A DNA stretch of 64,000 nucleotides from Rhizobium sp. BK399. Its GTDB lineage: Bacteria; Pseudomonadota; Alphaproteobacteria; Rhizobiales; Rhizobiaceae. Below, piece after piece: positions 27,007 to 35,691 of the stretch. The notes under the pieces are model-generated. The model did no database searches. It had not been told where the DNA came from and saw only the letters and a list, made by a program, of their open reading frames with translations. Both the position numbers and the translations under genes were made by a program. How positions within the stretch are numbered: the stretch's first letter is position 1; each line of letters opens with the position of its first letter. Where the stretch lies: NCBI RefSeq assembly GCF_014194695.1, contig NZ_JACIAH010000008.1, positions 124,001 to 188,000 of the forward strand. Direction: 5' to 3'.

Positions 27007-27888
27007 ATGGTCGCAAACACCAGTGAAACGAACCCAACGACTGGCTTCTTCACGGAGACGAATTCCGTGGAAGCGGTCAATGCCCGAATGGGGGAAGACG
27101 TCAGCCCTCGCCTCAGAGAGGTCATGTCGTGCCTTGTCAAGCATCTCCACGCCTTTGCCCGCGAGGTCAACCTTACGCAGGCGGAGTGGGAATACGGAAT
27201 AGATTTTCTGACCCGCACTGGACAGATGTGCACACGAGAGCGACAGGAATTCATCCTTCTCTCCGACACGCTGGGAATGTCGATGCTGGTCGATGCCATC
27301 AACAACAGGCGTCCGATCGGTGCCACCGAAAACACCGTTTTTGGGCCTTTCCACGTAGAGGGCTGCCCTGTCCGTGAAATGGGTGAGCGGATCTGTCTCG
27401 ACGGCAAGGGGGAAAGCTGCCTGTTCATCGGGCGGGTACTCGATTTGGACGGCAATCCCGTGTCGGGAGCGAGAATAGACGTCTGGTCTGACAACGCGGA
27501 TGGCTACTACGACGTTCAGCAGCCTGAACTCCAGCCGAAATGGAACAACCGAGGTGTTTTCGTCACCGCCGCCGATGGCCGCTACAGCTTCATCGGTATC
27601 AGACCCGTTTCTTATCCGATTCCCGACGACGGTCCGGTAGGGCAGATGCTTGCAAGCCTCGGCCGCCATCCATACCGCCCGGCGCACATGCATTACATGG
27701 TCCGGGCGGATGGATTCCAGAAGCTGGTCACTCATACCTTCGTCGGTGGTGATCCATACCTTGAATCGGACACGGTATTCGGAGTGAAGCAAACTCTGGT
27801 CGCGCCGTTCACGAAGCTCGAAGCAGGCGAAACGCATTGGTGTTCGGACTTCGACTTCGTCCTCGCCAAGCCTACTGATAGGGGCTGA
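27007..27888 (+). CDS. Intradiol ring-cleavage dioxygenase, hydroxyquinol 1,2-dioxygenase type
   Basis: Non-heme Fe(III) dioxygenase that would cleave 1,2,4-trihydroxybenzene to maleylacetate. I prefer the ATG at 27007 (GGGAG eight bases before) to the one at 26989 that abuts the previous stop. 293 residues. N-terminal dimerisation helices (about 20-95), then the catalytic domain with the ligands Tyr (NADGYYDVQ), Tyr (SYPIPDDGPVG) and His/His (RPAHMHYM). Direct neighbour of a maleylacetate reductase, the next enzyme after hydroxyquinol cleavage, which supports this specificity over catechol. Confidence 0.9.
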   Translation: MVANTSETNPTTGFFTETNSVEAVNARMGEDVSPRLREVMSCLVKHLHAFAREVNLTQAEWEYGIDFLTRTGQMCTRERQEFILLSDTLGMSMLVDAINNRRPIGATENTVFGPFHVEGCPVREMGERICLDGKGESCLFIGRVLDLDGNPVSGARIDVWSDNADGYYDVQQPELQPKWNNRGVFVTAADGRYSFIGIRPVSYPIPDDGPVGQMLASLGRHPYRPAHMHYMVRADGFQKLVTHTFVGGDPYLESDTVFGVKQTLVAPFTKLEAGETHWCSDFDFVLAKPTDRG

Positions 27889-27890
27889 CG

Positions 27891-28955
27891 TTGAAAAACT
27901 TTGTCTACACCGGAAATCCCGCGCGGGTCATTTTTGGCCAAGGCACTGTAGCAGCGCTTCCTGACGAAGCGGACAGGCTGAAGGTACGGCGTATCTTGGT
28001 GCTTTCGACACCGGAGCAGGCCGATCAGGCAGCAGAAATCGCTGGGAGCTTGGGCCAACGCGTAGTAGCCAGCTATTCTAAGGCGCAGATGCACACCCCT
28101 GTCGACGTAACGGCAGACGCGATGAGGTCCATCGAGCGACATGATGTCGATGCATTGCTTTCCGTTGGCGGCGGATCGACGACGGGACTGGGCAAGGCGA
28201 TAGCTTTGCGCACAGATCTGCCACAGATCGTGGTGCCAACCACATATGCTGGTTCGGAGGCAACCCCTATTCTCGGCGAAACCGAGGGAGGGCGGAAGGT
28301 CACCAAGTCGGACCCGCGAATCCTTCCCGAGGTTATCGTTTATGATGTCAACCTCACGCTTACATTACCCGTACCGCTTTCAGTGACGAGTGGGTTCAAT
28401 GCGGTCGCCCACGCTGTTGAAGCTCTTTACGCGAAGGAAGCGAACCCGATCATCTCGTTAGCGGCGGAGGAAGGTATTTCAGCCATCGTGCGAGCTATGC
28501 CTCGGATACACGCCAATCGGGAAGATATCGAAGGCCGCTCTTCAGCGCTGTATGGCGCTTGGCTCTGCGGTGTTTGCTTGGGATCGGTTGGCATGGCGTT
28601 GCACCACAAGCTTTGTCACACGCTCGGCGGGATGTTCAATCTACCGCACGCCCAATTGCATACCGCGATGCTTCCTCACGCTCTAGCCTATAACGCTCCA
28701 GCCACGCCGGTCGCGATGGAGCGGCTGAAGCGATCGCTCACCGCGCCCGACCCGGCAAAGTTCCTCTACGATATGGCCAAGGAATTGGGGGCGGTGATGT
28801 CGTTGAGAGACCTCGGCATGCCTGAAGGTAGTATCGAGGCGGCCGTGGAGCAGGCGCTGAGCAACGCTTACTGGAATCCGAGAGAGCTTGAGCGGAGCGG
28901 CCTTCATCGTCTGCTCGATCGCGCTTTTCGTGGAGATGAACCTAAGACGGAGTAG
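27891..28955 (+). CDS. Maleylacetate reductase
   Basis: Iron-type alcohol dehydrogenase family enzyme of 354 residues that reduces maleylacetate to 3-oxoadipate with NAD(P)H. TTG start with AGGGG upstream, two bases after the dioxygenase stop. Motifs: GGGSTTGLGKAIAL (nucleotide binding), PTTYAGSEATPI, FNAVAHAVEALYA, HHKLCHTLGGMFNLPHAQLHTAMLPH (metal-ligand region of the superfamily, with the maleylacetate reductase pattern). With the dioxygenase it defines the lower hydroxyquinol pathway. Confidence 0.93.
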   Translation: MKNFVYTGNPARVIFGQGTVAALPDEADRLKVRRILVLSTPEQADQAAEIAGSLGQRVVASYSKAQMHTPVDVTADAMRSIERHDVDALLSVGGGSTTGLGKAIALRTDLPQIVVPTTYAGSEATPILGETEGGRKVTKSDPRILPEVIVYDVNLTLTLPVPLSVTSGFNAVAHAVEALYAKEANPIISLAAEEGISAIVRAMPRIHANREDIEGRSSALYGAWLCGVCLGSVGMALHHKLCHTLGGMFNLPHAQLHTAMLPHALAYNAPATPVAMERLKRSLTAPDPAKFLYDMAKELGAVMSLRDLGMPEGSIEAAVEQALSNAYWNPRELERSGLHRLLDRAFRGDEPKTE

Positions 28956-28991
28956 TGGAATAGCGGGGCGATGGGCGGCCAATACTGGAAC

Positions 28992-29008
28992 ATCCGAAAT
29001 GGATAATT
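28992..29008. promoter_or_regulatory. Second copy of the ATCCG-N3-YGGATAATT motif
   Basis: Resembles the dyad at 21371-21388. Lies 37 bases after the maleylacetate reductase gene and about 100 bases before the second YciI gene; a further half site CGGATAATT at 29085-29093 is close to its start. May mark a second transcription start for the transporter part of the island. Confidence 0.35.
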
Positions 29009-29107
29009 CCGTTCTTTTCTTCCCGGCCCCTCAAGCTACCATCAACACTACGAAATCGAATATGCGCGGTATTGTGAGGAATCGCGGATAATTGGGAGGT
29101 GTAGAGG

Positions 29108-29401
29108 ATGCTCGCAGTCCGTGTCGCGATATCGGATCCGAACAAGGACTCGGTGCGGAAAATCTACCTTGAGGACCACAAGCGGCATCTGCGTTCTGGA
29201 CAGCTTTCGATCTTACAGTCCGGCCCGATCATGAACGATTCAGGCATAGGCGAGGGTGGCGTGGTTGTAGCGGACGTAGGTTCGCTTGAGGAAATGCGTC
29301 GCTTCAGCTCGGCCGACCCGTTCGTAGTCCACGGCGTGTATCGCGATGTTGTTATCTACGAGTGGCGTCCCACGATCGGAGCTCTTGCGTCGGCACGCTG
29401 A
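29108..29401 (+). CDS. YciI-family protein, second copy
   Basis: 97 residues with the family His (EDHKRHLRSG) and Asp (SSADPFVVHGVY). Diverged from the first YciI protein (roughly a quarter of residues shared by eye), so not a recent duplicate. Preceded by GGGAGG. It sits between the maleylacetate reductase gene and the ABC importer genes. Function as proposed for the first copy: chemistry on a hydroxyquinol-like ring, or lactone handling. Confidence 0.82.
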   Translation: MLAVRVAISDPNKDSVRKIYLEDHKRHLRSGQLSILQSGPIMNDSGIGEGGVVVADVGSLEEMRRFSSADPFVVHGVYRDVVIYEWRPTIGALASAR

Positions 29402-29443
29402 AGGAACAGGATTAAACTGCTGATTTTCTAAGGAGGAGAGAAA

Positions 29444-29623
29444 ATGAAAGCGGTAACTGCTATCACCTGGAAGCATATTCTTGACTGGCTGGCGGAAGCC
29501 GGAAGTATCTGCAGCGGTATGTTCATCGAGTATCGGGAATCTCGGGACAGCAGTGCCAGCCGCAATTTTAGGGATCGGGACAAGCTCTTTCGTCGAGACA
29601 GTTGGAGGCCAATGTCGCGCTGA
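29444..29623 (+). CDS. Small ORF with ideal ribosome-binding site, unknown
   Basis: AAGGAGGAG lies seven bases before an ATG that opens a 59-residue frame (MKAVTAITWKHILDWLAEAG...). The second half is Arg/Ser-rich and unlike a natural protein, so this may be a gene cut short by a frameshift, or a leader peptide for the transporter operon. Family not recognised. Confidence 0.35.
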   Translation: MKAVTAITWKHILDWLAEAGSICSGMFIEYRESRDSSASRNFRDRDKLFRRDSWRPMSR

Positions 29624-29748
29624 GCGACGAGGCAACCCGGAGTTCCATCTCGATTACTCCTCTCTTTTGCTAACCAGACCGATCGGGCCCGGCTCACCGC
29701 CGCGAGGCCCGCCGGGAGCACTGTGACTTTCTGAGCGAGAACCTTGAA

Positions 29749-30774
29749 ATGCCCCACGCTTCGTCCATTGCCCACATCGGCCGTCCCAAGGAGACCACTT
29801 TGCGGATTCCCTTCACGCGAAATTTCGTGACGGTCGTTTTCTCGACGCTCGTGCTTATCGTACTATGCGCTCTATTCGCACCAAGCAGCCTTTCGATCGG
29901 CGCCCTTTCGGGAAGCCTCCCTTTTGCGGCGATCATCGCCATGGTGGGCCTGGGGCAGTTGCTTGTGGTGCAGCAGGGGGGCTTCGATCTCTCGCTTGCC
30001 GGGTCCGTTTCACTGGCTGTCGTCATCGCCACGCACTATCCGCAACAAGATGATGGTCTTCTCTACCAGGCCGTGCTTCTTTCCGCGGGGATATGCGTTG
30101 CTGCAGGCATCCTCAACGGGGCGCTCGTAAGTCTCTTCAGGCTGAACGCGATCATTGCGACCATTGGTACCAATGCGCTCCTTTACAGTGCGGTCTTCGC
30201 GGTGTCGGGTGGAGTTCCATCTATCACCACCGAGCTTCTGGCCGAAATCGCAGGCGGCGAGACGCTCGGTCTACCGAACTCGGTGTTCTTTGCCCTAGGT
30301 GCGATGATCCTCGTCACATTCGTGCTGAAGAAGACCGTAGCTGGCCGCAGGTTTGAGGCCATCGGGGCCAATCCATTGGCCGGCAGAGCAGCAGGTCTCA
30401 ACGTACGACTTCACCAGATGATGGCATACGTTTACGCGCAGCTCCTCTACTGCATGGCAGGGACTCTCATTGCGGGGATCACGCGCGAGCCCACCGCTTT
30501 CCAGGGAGACAGCTTGCTGCTGCCGTCAGTCGCTGTGGTGGTACTCGGGGGGACCTCGCTCCTGGGCGGACGAGGCTTCCCGATCTCAACTGTCATTGCT
30601 GCATTTTTCTTGAACCATCTGAGCCAATTCGCACTGACGGTCGGGGTACCGTTCTCAGCTCAAACAATCATCCAGGCGCTCGCTCTGGGTTTCGGTATCG
30701 CGGTTTACTCGATCCGCTGGTCGATAAGCCAAGGTGGAACGACTTCAACAACAAAAGTGGAGGACGCGAAATGA
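29749..30774 (+). CDS. Sugar-type ABC transporter permease (RbsC family)
   Basis: Inner-membrane permease of 341 residues with eight to ten hydrophobic segments and family phrases GQLLVVQQGGFDLSLAGSVSL, IIATIGTNALLYS, GANPLAGRAAGLNV and VVVLGGTSLLGGRGFPIST. A TTG at 29800 after AAGGAG is an alternative start. It overlaps the binding-protein gene by four bases. It would pair with the permease half of the fused ATPase-permease downstream, giving a heterodimeric channel. Confidence 0.9.
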   Translation: MPHASSIAHIGRPKETTLRIPFTRNFVTVVFSTLVLIVLCALFAPSSLSIGALSGSLPFAAIIAMVGLGQLLVVQQGGFDLSLAGSVSLAVVIATHYPQQDDGLLYQAVLLSAGICVAAGILNGALVSLFRLNAIIATIGTNALLYSAVFAVSGGVPSITTELLAEIAGGETLGLPNSVFFALGAMILVTFVLKKTVAGRRFEAIGANPLAGRAAGLNVRLHQMMAYVYAQLLYCMAGTLIAGITREPTAFQGDSLLLPSVAVVVLGGTSLLGGRGFPISTVIAAFFLNHLSQFALTVGVPFSAQTIIQALALGFGIAVYSIRWSISQGGTTSTTKVEDAK

Positions 30775-31838
30775 ATTATAAGACCCTTGCAACATCACTG
30801 GGACTGACATTGACGACCGCACTCAGTGGTTTGGCGATGGCCGGATCGGCGATGGCGGAGATGCCATCCTGGTGCGGTCCGAAGAAGGCGACATTGGCGC
30901 TACTGGACGGTTATGGCGGCAACAGTTGGCGCCAGGTGACAACCGCTTCCGGCAAGCAGACCGTGGAGCTGTGCCCTAGCATTACCAAGTACGAATACGC
31001 CGATGGCCAGGGCGATACAATGAAGGCCATCTCCGACATCAAGAGCATGGCCGCGAAGGGCGTGGATGCACTTGTCGTATTCGGTGACGCGGGCCCTGCC
31101 GTCTTGCCGGCCCTCACCAGTGTCTTCAAATCCGGGAAAGTTGTCGTTCCTTACCGCGTAGCGGTCGGAGGAAAGGATGGGAAGAACTACTCCAAATTCG
31201 TCGGTGCGTCGTTCGAAAACGACGGTGAGAATTGGGGCAAGTGGATCAAGTCGGTGCTGCCCAACGGCGGCAACCTCCTATTTCTCAGCGGACCGGCTGG
31301 AAACAGCCAAGGCTTGGACGAGCTGAAGGGTCTCAAGAAGGTTCTTGGCAAGGAATATGTCTTCGTCAACCAGGAGCCCTTCGCAGTCACGAATTGGGAT
31401 CCGGCACTTACGCAGAAGGTTCTCACGGCAGAGATTGCCAAAAACAAGAAGATCGACGTGATCATCTCGGACTTCGGGCCGTCCCTGGTCGGTGCGTTGC
31501 CCTTGTTCGCAAAGCAGGGAAAATCAGTTCCGGCTCTCGCTACTTCTGATGGAAATTCACTCGGTTGCTTCTGGCAGGAGAACAAGGACAGCAACCCGGA
31601 TTTCAAGCTGTTCACGGTCGCAACGGGCAATGACAACGTCAGGTTGGCGGTTCAGTGGGCCGTGGCTCTGGCAACCGACGGCACGCCGCCGAAGGACGAG
31701 ACGTTCAAGGCACCAGAGTTCGAAGACTCGGTCTCCGGTAAACCGAACCCTGTCCAGTGCAAGAAGGACCTGCCTGGCGCCATCTACCTGTCTTCGGAGC
31801 TTCCCGCGGAGCAGCAGGCCAAGGCTGTTGGCAAGTAG
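30771..31838 (+). CDS. Periplasmic sugar-type binding protein of the ABC importer
   Basis: 355 residues with a Sec signal peptide (hydrophobic core LGLTLTTALSGLAMAGSAMA, cleavage after AMA near residue 32). The mature part has the type I periplasmic-binding fold of ribose-like proteins: DIKSMAAKGVDALVVFGDAG, FLSGPAGNSQGLDELKGLKKVLG, IDVIISDFGPSLVGALPLF. Captures the substrate of this island; family members bind pentoses, hexoses, inositols and some aromatics-linked sugars, so specificity is open. Coupled to the permease gene upstream. Confidence 0.9.
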   Translation: MNYKTLATSLGLTLTTALSGLAMAGSAMAEMPSWCGPKKATLALLDGYGGNSWRQVTTASGKQTVELCPSITKYEYADGQGDTMKAISDIKSMAAKGVDALVVFGDAGPAVLPALTSVFKSGKVVVPYRVAVGGKDGKNYSKFVGASFENDGENWGKWIKSVLPNGGNLLFLSGPAGNSQGLDELKGLKKVLGKEYVFVNQEPFAVTNWDPALTQKVLTAEIAKNKKIDVIISDFGPSLVGALPLFAKQGKSVPALATSDGNSLGCFWQENKDSNPDFKLFTVATGNDNVRLAVQWAVALATDGTPPKDETFKAPEFEDSVSGKPNPVQCKKDLPGAIYLSSELPAEQQAKAVGK

Positions 31839-31911
31839 CCAATCGACTCTTGGACCTGCTCGCGGCAGCAGCTTCAGGCAGGTCCATCCTTCAGAATTGG
31901 ATCGTTTGACC

Positions 31912-34419
31912 ATGGCAGCAGTAGAAATGAATGCATATGAAACACTCCCGCTGACATCTTTCGAAGAGACCATCCGACTGACTGGGATCTCGAAATATTT
32001 TGCCGGGATTCCCGCGCTACGAGATGTCAATGTTGATTTCAGACCGGGAGAGGTCCACGCCATTCTCGGAGAGAACGGCGCAGGCAAATCGACCTTGATG
32101 AATATTATCGCTGGTACCCTTCAACCAAGCGAAGGGGAGATAATCTTCGAGGGGCAACGTGTTCCCCAGATGACACCTGATGCCGCAGCTTCCCTTGGCA
32201 TCGCCATTTGTTTTCAGCATCCCGCCATTCTCAACGATCTTTCAATTTTGGAAAACTTGAGCGTGGCTCTGCCCGCTTCAATCCTGCGGCATCGATCCAC
32301 TCGCGACCTGGCCGAACAGACTTTGCAATCTGTGGCGCTGAAATTGCCACTCAACATGCGCGCCGATCACCTGACCGTAGCGCAGAAACACTTGCTCGAA
32401 ATCGGGAAAGCGATTTCCGTCAACCCGAAACTCCTGATCCTGGACGAGCCGACCGCTTCCCTTGATCAGGAGGCTACGGAGATGCTCTTCGGTCTCATCC
32501 GGACAGCAGCCCAGAATGGCACCTCGGTCATTTACATAACTCATCGCCTGGCCGAAATTCGTCAGATCGCAGACCGAGTTACCGTGATGCGGGACGGACG
32601 TGTTCGCGGAGCTGCGAAGGTCAGCGAGATTGCAGATGGCGAACTCGTCAACATGATCGTCGGACGCACGCTTGAAGCCGCATTTCCTCCAAGATCACAG
32701 GGTGCCGATCGCTCGTCAGTGTTCAATGTCGAAGGTTTGAGTGGCGAGGGGTTCAACAATGTGAGCTTCAGCGTATCGCGCGGGCAGATAGTGGGCGTCG
32801 CTGGTGTCTCCGGCAATGGTCAGTCGGAGTTGATGCGCGCGCTCGCGGGCCTGCAGCCCACGCAAGGAACGATTAGTCTGCACGGGCGGCAGCTTGCCCA
32901 GAAAGAGCTGTTGGACGAGGCTGCTTTTATGCCGTCCGACCGCCATCTCGAAGGCGTGGCAAGCGGGCTGACAGTTCGGGAGAATGCGACCTTCTCAGCT
33001 CTCGAGAAGTTTGCCACAGCCGGAATCCTAAGCAGCAGCGCGGAGCATCGAAAAGTCAGATCAATCTTCGGTGATCTTGCCGTCAAGACGCCTGGGCTCG
33101 AAGCGTCTATCCAATCGCTGTCTGGCGGGAACCAGCAGAAGGTCGTCATGGCGCGAGCGCTGTTGTCTGAACCGGGTATTGTTGTCGCCGACGAGCCGAC
33201 CCAGGGGGTAGACGTCGGAGCCCGTTTCGAAATTTATCGAATCCTTAGAAGCGTGTCGGAGGCAGGCACGCCGGTTATCGTGAATTCATCTGACGCAGTG
33301 GAACTCGAGGGTCTATGCGACAAGGTAATAGTAATGTCGCGCGGCCAGGTCGTTGATACTCTGGTTGGCGAGGAGATTACCGAAGAACGGATCGTTGCCG
33401 CAGCAGTAAGGGCTGAGGGGCACGACATCGGTACGGAAGGCACGAAAGTGCCGAAATCCCTTACGCGGCTAAAGCATTTCCTGGAATCCGACATGGCACC
33501 GATGGTGCCCCTGGTTCTCGTTACCATCCTGCTTGGACTTTTCGTTAACAGTCAGAACGACAACTTCCTGTCGGCCTACAATATCTCCAACATTCTTCTC
33601 CTGGCAACCGCATTGGGTTTCATTGCTCTCGGGCAGACCATCGCTCTACTCATGGGGGGTATTGATCTCTCTGTGGGACCACTGGCTGGCTTTCTTGTCG
33701 TGGTCGCGTCGTTTTTTGTGACCGAGGAAGTCTCCATAATCACGATGGCTTTGGGATTTGCGCTGATGGCTGTGGGAGCTTTCCTAACCGGAGCCGTAAA
33801 CGGGGTTCTGATCCGGTTCGCCAATTTCACGCCGATCGCCGCCACCCTTGCCATGTATATCGCGATCCAAGGTTTAAGCTTCCTGCTCCGCGAGAATCCC
33901 GACGGCTACATCAGCTCCACGGTCACAGATTGGATCAACTGGCAGGTTGGGCCGTTCCCTGTGGCTTTCCTAGTGCTGGTAGCGGTTACTCTTGGTGGAG
34001 AGGTTGCCTTGAGACGGTCGAGAGCCGGACGACGTCTGCGCGCAGTAGGTTCGAACGAGGAATCGGCACGCCGTGTGGGTATTCGCGTCGATCTGACCTA
34101 TGTGGCGGGCTACATCGCCTGCTCGATGCTGACTTGCCTGGGAGCGGTCATGCTGATGACACAGATCGGGGTGGGCGACCCACGCCAAGGCGTCGCCTAC
34201 ACGCTCTCGAGCATTACGGCCGTGGTGCTCGGAGGAACCAGCTTGGCTGGTGGACGAGGCACCTTCGTCGGAACGGTCATGGGCGCGGTGCTGCTGACCG
34301 AAGTGCTCAGCGCCGTGACCTTCCTGAGCCTGACGCAGACCTACCAGTATCTTTTCCAAGGGGCTCTGATCGTCGCCGCCGCGCTCATCTACTCCACTGC
34401 GCGGAGACGCACGACCTGA
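31912..34419 (+). CDS. Fused double ABC ATPase and permease (RbsA-RbsC fusion)
   Basis: 835 residues joining what are normally two subunits. ATPase domain 1 (about 18-260): Walker A GENGAGKS, degenerate signature LTVAQKHLLEIGKAI as in RbsA, Walker B LLILDEPTAS. Domain 2 (about 265-500): SGNGQSE, signature LSGGNQQKVVMARAL, IVVADEPTQGVD. Permease part (about 530-835): ALGFIALGQTIALLMGGIDLSVG, GSNEESARRVGI, VVLGGTSLAGGRGTFVG. The start at 31912 has a weak ribosome-binding site; 31927 is possible. With the separate permease and binding protein it makes a complete importer in which one half-channel is tied to the motor. Confidence 0.92.
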   Translation: MAAVEMNAYETLPLTSFEETIRLTGISKYFAGIPALRDVNVDFRPGEVHAILGENGAGKSTLMNIIAGTLQPSEGEIIFEGQRVPQMTPDAAASLGIAICFQHPAILNDLSILENLSVALPASILRHRSTRDLAEQTLQSVALKLPLNMRADHLTVAQKHLLEIGKAISVNPKLLILDEPTASLDQEATEMLFGLIRTAAQNGTSVIYITHRLAEIRQIADRVTVMRDGRVRGAAKVSEIADGELVNMIVGRTLEAAFPPRSQGADRSSVFNVEGLSGEGFNNVSFSVSRGQIVGVAGVSGNGQSELMRALAGLQPTQGTISLHGRQLAQKELLDEAAFMPSDRHLEGVASGLTVRENATFSALEKFATAGILSSSAEHRKVRSIFGDLAVKTPGLEASIQSLSGGNQQKVVMARALLSEPGIVVADEPTQGVDVGARFEIYRILRSVSEAGTPVIVNSSDAVELEGLCDKVIVMSRGQVVDTLVGEEITEERIVAAAVRAEGHDIGTEGTKVPKSLTRLKHFLESDMAPMVPLVLVTILLGLFVNSQNDNFLSAYNISNILLLATALGFIALGQTIALLMGGIDLSVGPLAGFLVVVASFFVTEEVSIITMALGFALMAVGAFLTGAVNGVLIRFANFTPIAATLAMYIAIQGLSFLLRENPDGYISSTVTDWINWQVGPFPVAFLVLVAVTLGGEVALRRSRAGRRLRAVGSNEESARRVGIRVDLTYVAGYIACSMLTCLGAVMLMTQIGVGDPRQGVAYTLSSITAVVLGGTSLAGGRGTFVGTVMGAVLLTEVLSAVTFLSLTQTYQYLFQGALIVAAALIYSTARRRTT

Positions 34420-34506
34420 CTTCAGGCGGCTTCCTCGCGACGAGTTCCTAGCCGTCGCCCACACCATAGCAGCGGAAGCTGTTTGCGCTCTTCGAGACTC
34501 GGAGGA

Positions 34507-35022
34507 ATGGCATTGACGAAAGTTTACGGCATGCATCACATAGGCATCACCGTGCCGGATATTGAGGAGGGAATACGGTTCTTCCAAGCCGTTTTCGGGG
34601 CGATCGAAGTATTCCGAACAGGACCGTTCGACGTTGATCAAGACTTCATGGAAAATAAGCTCGGGGCTGCCAAATACTCCAAGATCCGTGACTTGGTCTT
34701 CCTCCGCTGCGGCAATGGGACCAGCGTCGAACTGTTTGAATACGAGGGCGAGTCCGCATCGCCCCCCAAAAGGTCGTCGGAAGTAGGCTGCGTACATTTG
34801 TGCTTTGAAGTCGAAGACGTGCACGCCTCCGCCGATAGATTGAAGGAGCTAGGCATCGATCTGCTCGACGGGCCAAATCTTGTAGAGGCGGGGCCGTTGG
34901 CAGGTTTCAACTGGATCTACTTCCGCGCTCCCTGGGGACTAATCTTGGAAGTCGCGAGCTTCGACAAGCTTGCCTATGAGACTGACACCCCAGAGCGTCT
35001 ATGGCGGGCGAAGCTGAGTTGA
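34507..35022 (+). CDS. VOC-family protein (glyoxalase/dioxygenase fold)
   Basis: About 170 residues with two beta-alpha-beta-beta-beta modules: GMHHIGITVPDIEEGIRFFQAVFG and GCVHLCFEVEDVHASADRLKELGI, ending WGLILEVAS. Likely metal ligands: His of MHHIG, Glu of SVELFEY, His of VHLCF, Glu of ILEVAS. GGAGG sits only one base before the ATG at 34507; a TTG two codons later would have ideal spacing. Family members include epimerases, glyoxalases and ring-cleaving dioxygenases; it may handle a ring or keto intermediate of the island. Confidence 0.85.
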   Translation: MALTKVYGMHHIGITVPDIEEGIRFFQAVFGAIEVFRTGPFDVDQDFMENKLGAAKYSKIRDLVFLRCGNGTSVELFEYEGESASPPKRSSEVGCVHLCFEVEDVHASADRLKELGIDLLDGPNLVEAGPLAGFNWIYFRAPWGLILEVASFDKLAYETDTPERLWRAKLS

Positions 35023-35691
35023 CTGTCAGACCCGGGGCAACCCTGCTTCCGCGCGCACTTGCCGCTTAACAAGTTTATTGCGTACAGACAGGACAATTGA
35101 GGCACCTACGCCGACAGAGGATAGTCGCTGAGGGTTCCGAGCGTGGGCGGGGCGGCGGCAACGCGAATTGTCCTGCCGCCATTCCCCATTCGTGCTCGTC
35201 ATGCTGCCGACTTCACAGGTGATCTCGGCGCTTGATAGCCTCGGCGGCCCAGAGACGGGACTCTCATTGACGACGCGTAAACGAGCGAGCACCGTAAGGA
35301 GAATCGCGAGCTACTGAGGTGAAGCAAGTTTGGCACAGATCCGTTGTGGAGGCTTGCGGTAGGCTAGCACAGTCCAAAGAGTGCGGAGACTAAGGGGTGG
35401 CGGCGGAATTTTGGAACGAGGCAGTTCGCTTGATACAAGACCTCTGAACGCAGTCGGAAATCTACGCACGAATATCCACACCTTTTGGGCCGAAGGTCGA
35501 TGTCTGCCCGCTACGATCTAGCGGCGGCAGCCGAAGCGGCCTACGTTGCCGCCGAGACGCTCAGGCGAGCAGCGAAACACCCGCCGATACATCCACCCGC
35601 CGAGCCTGTCGCCCGACGACATCGCGGGCGGGCATCTGCGGCATATCCCAATCGGATCAAAAATTACCGGAACGCGCCACCGATTGAGTGC
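35023..35691. other. Long gap with no recognised gene
   Basis: About 670 bases. Short frames are open but none has a ribosome-binding site or known motif, and I see no transposase remnant or tRNA. It marks the right edge of the catabolic island. Confidence 0.4.
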
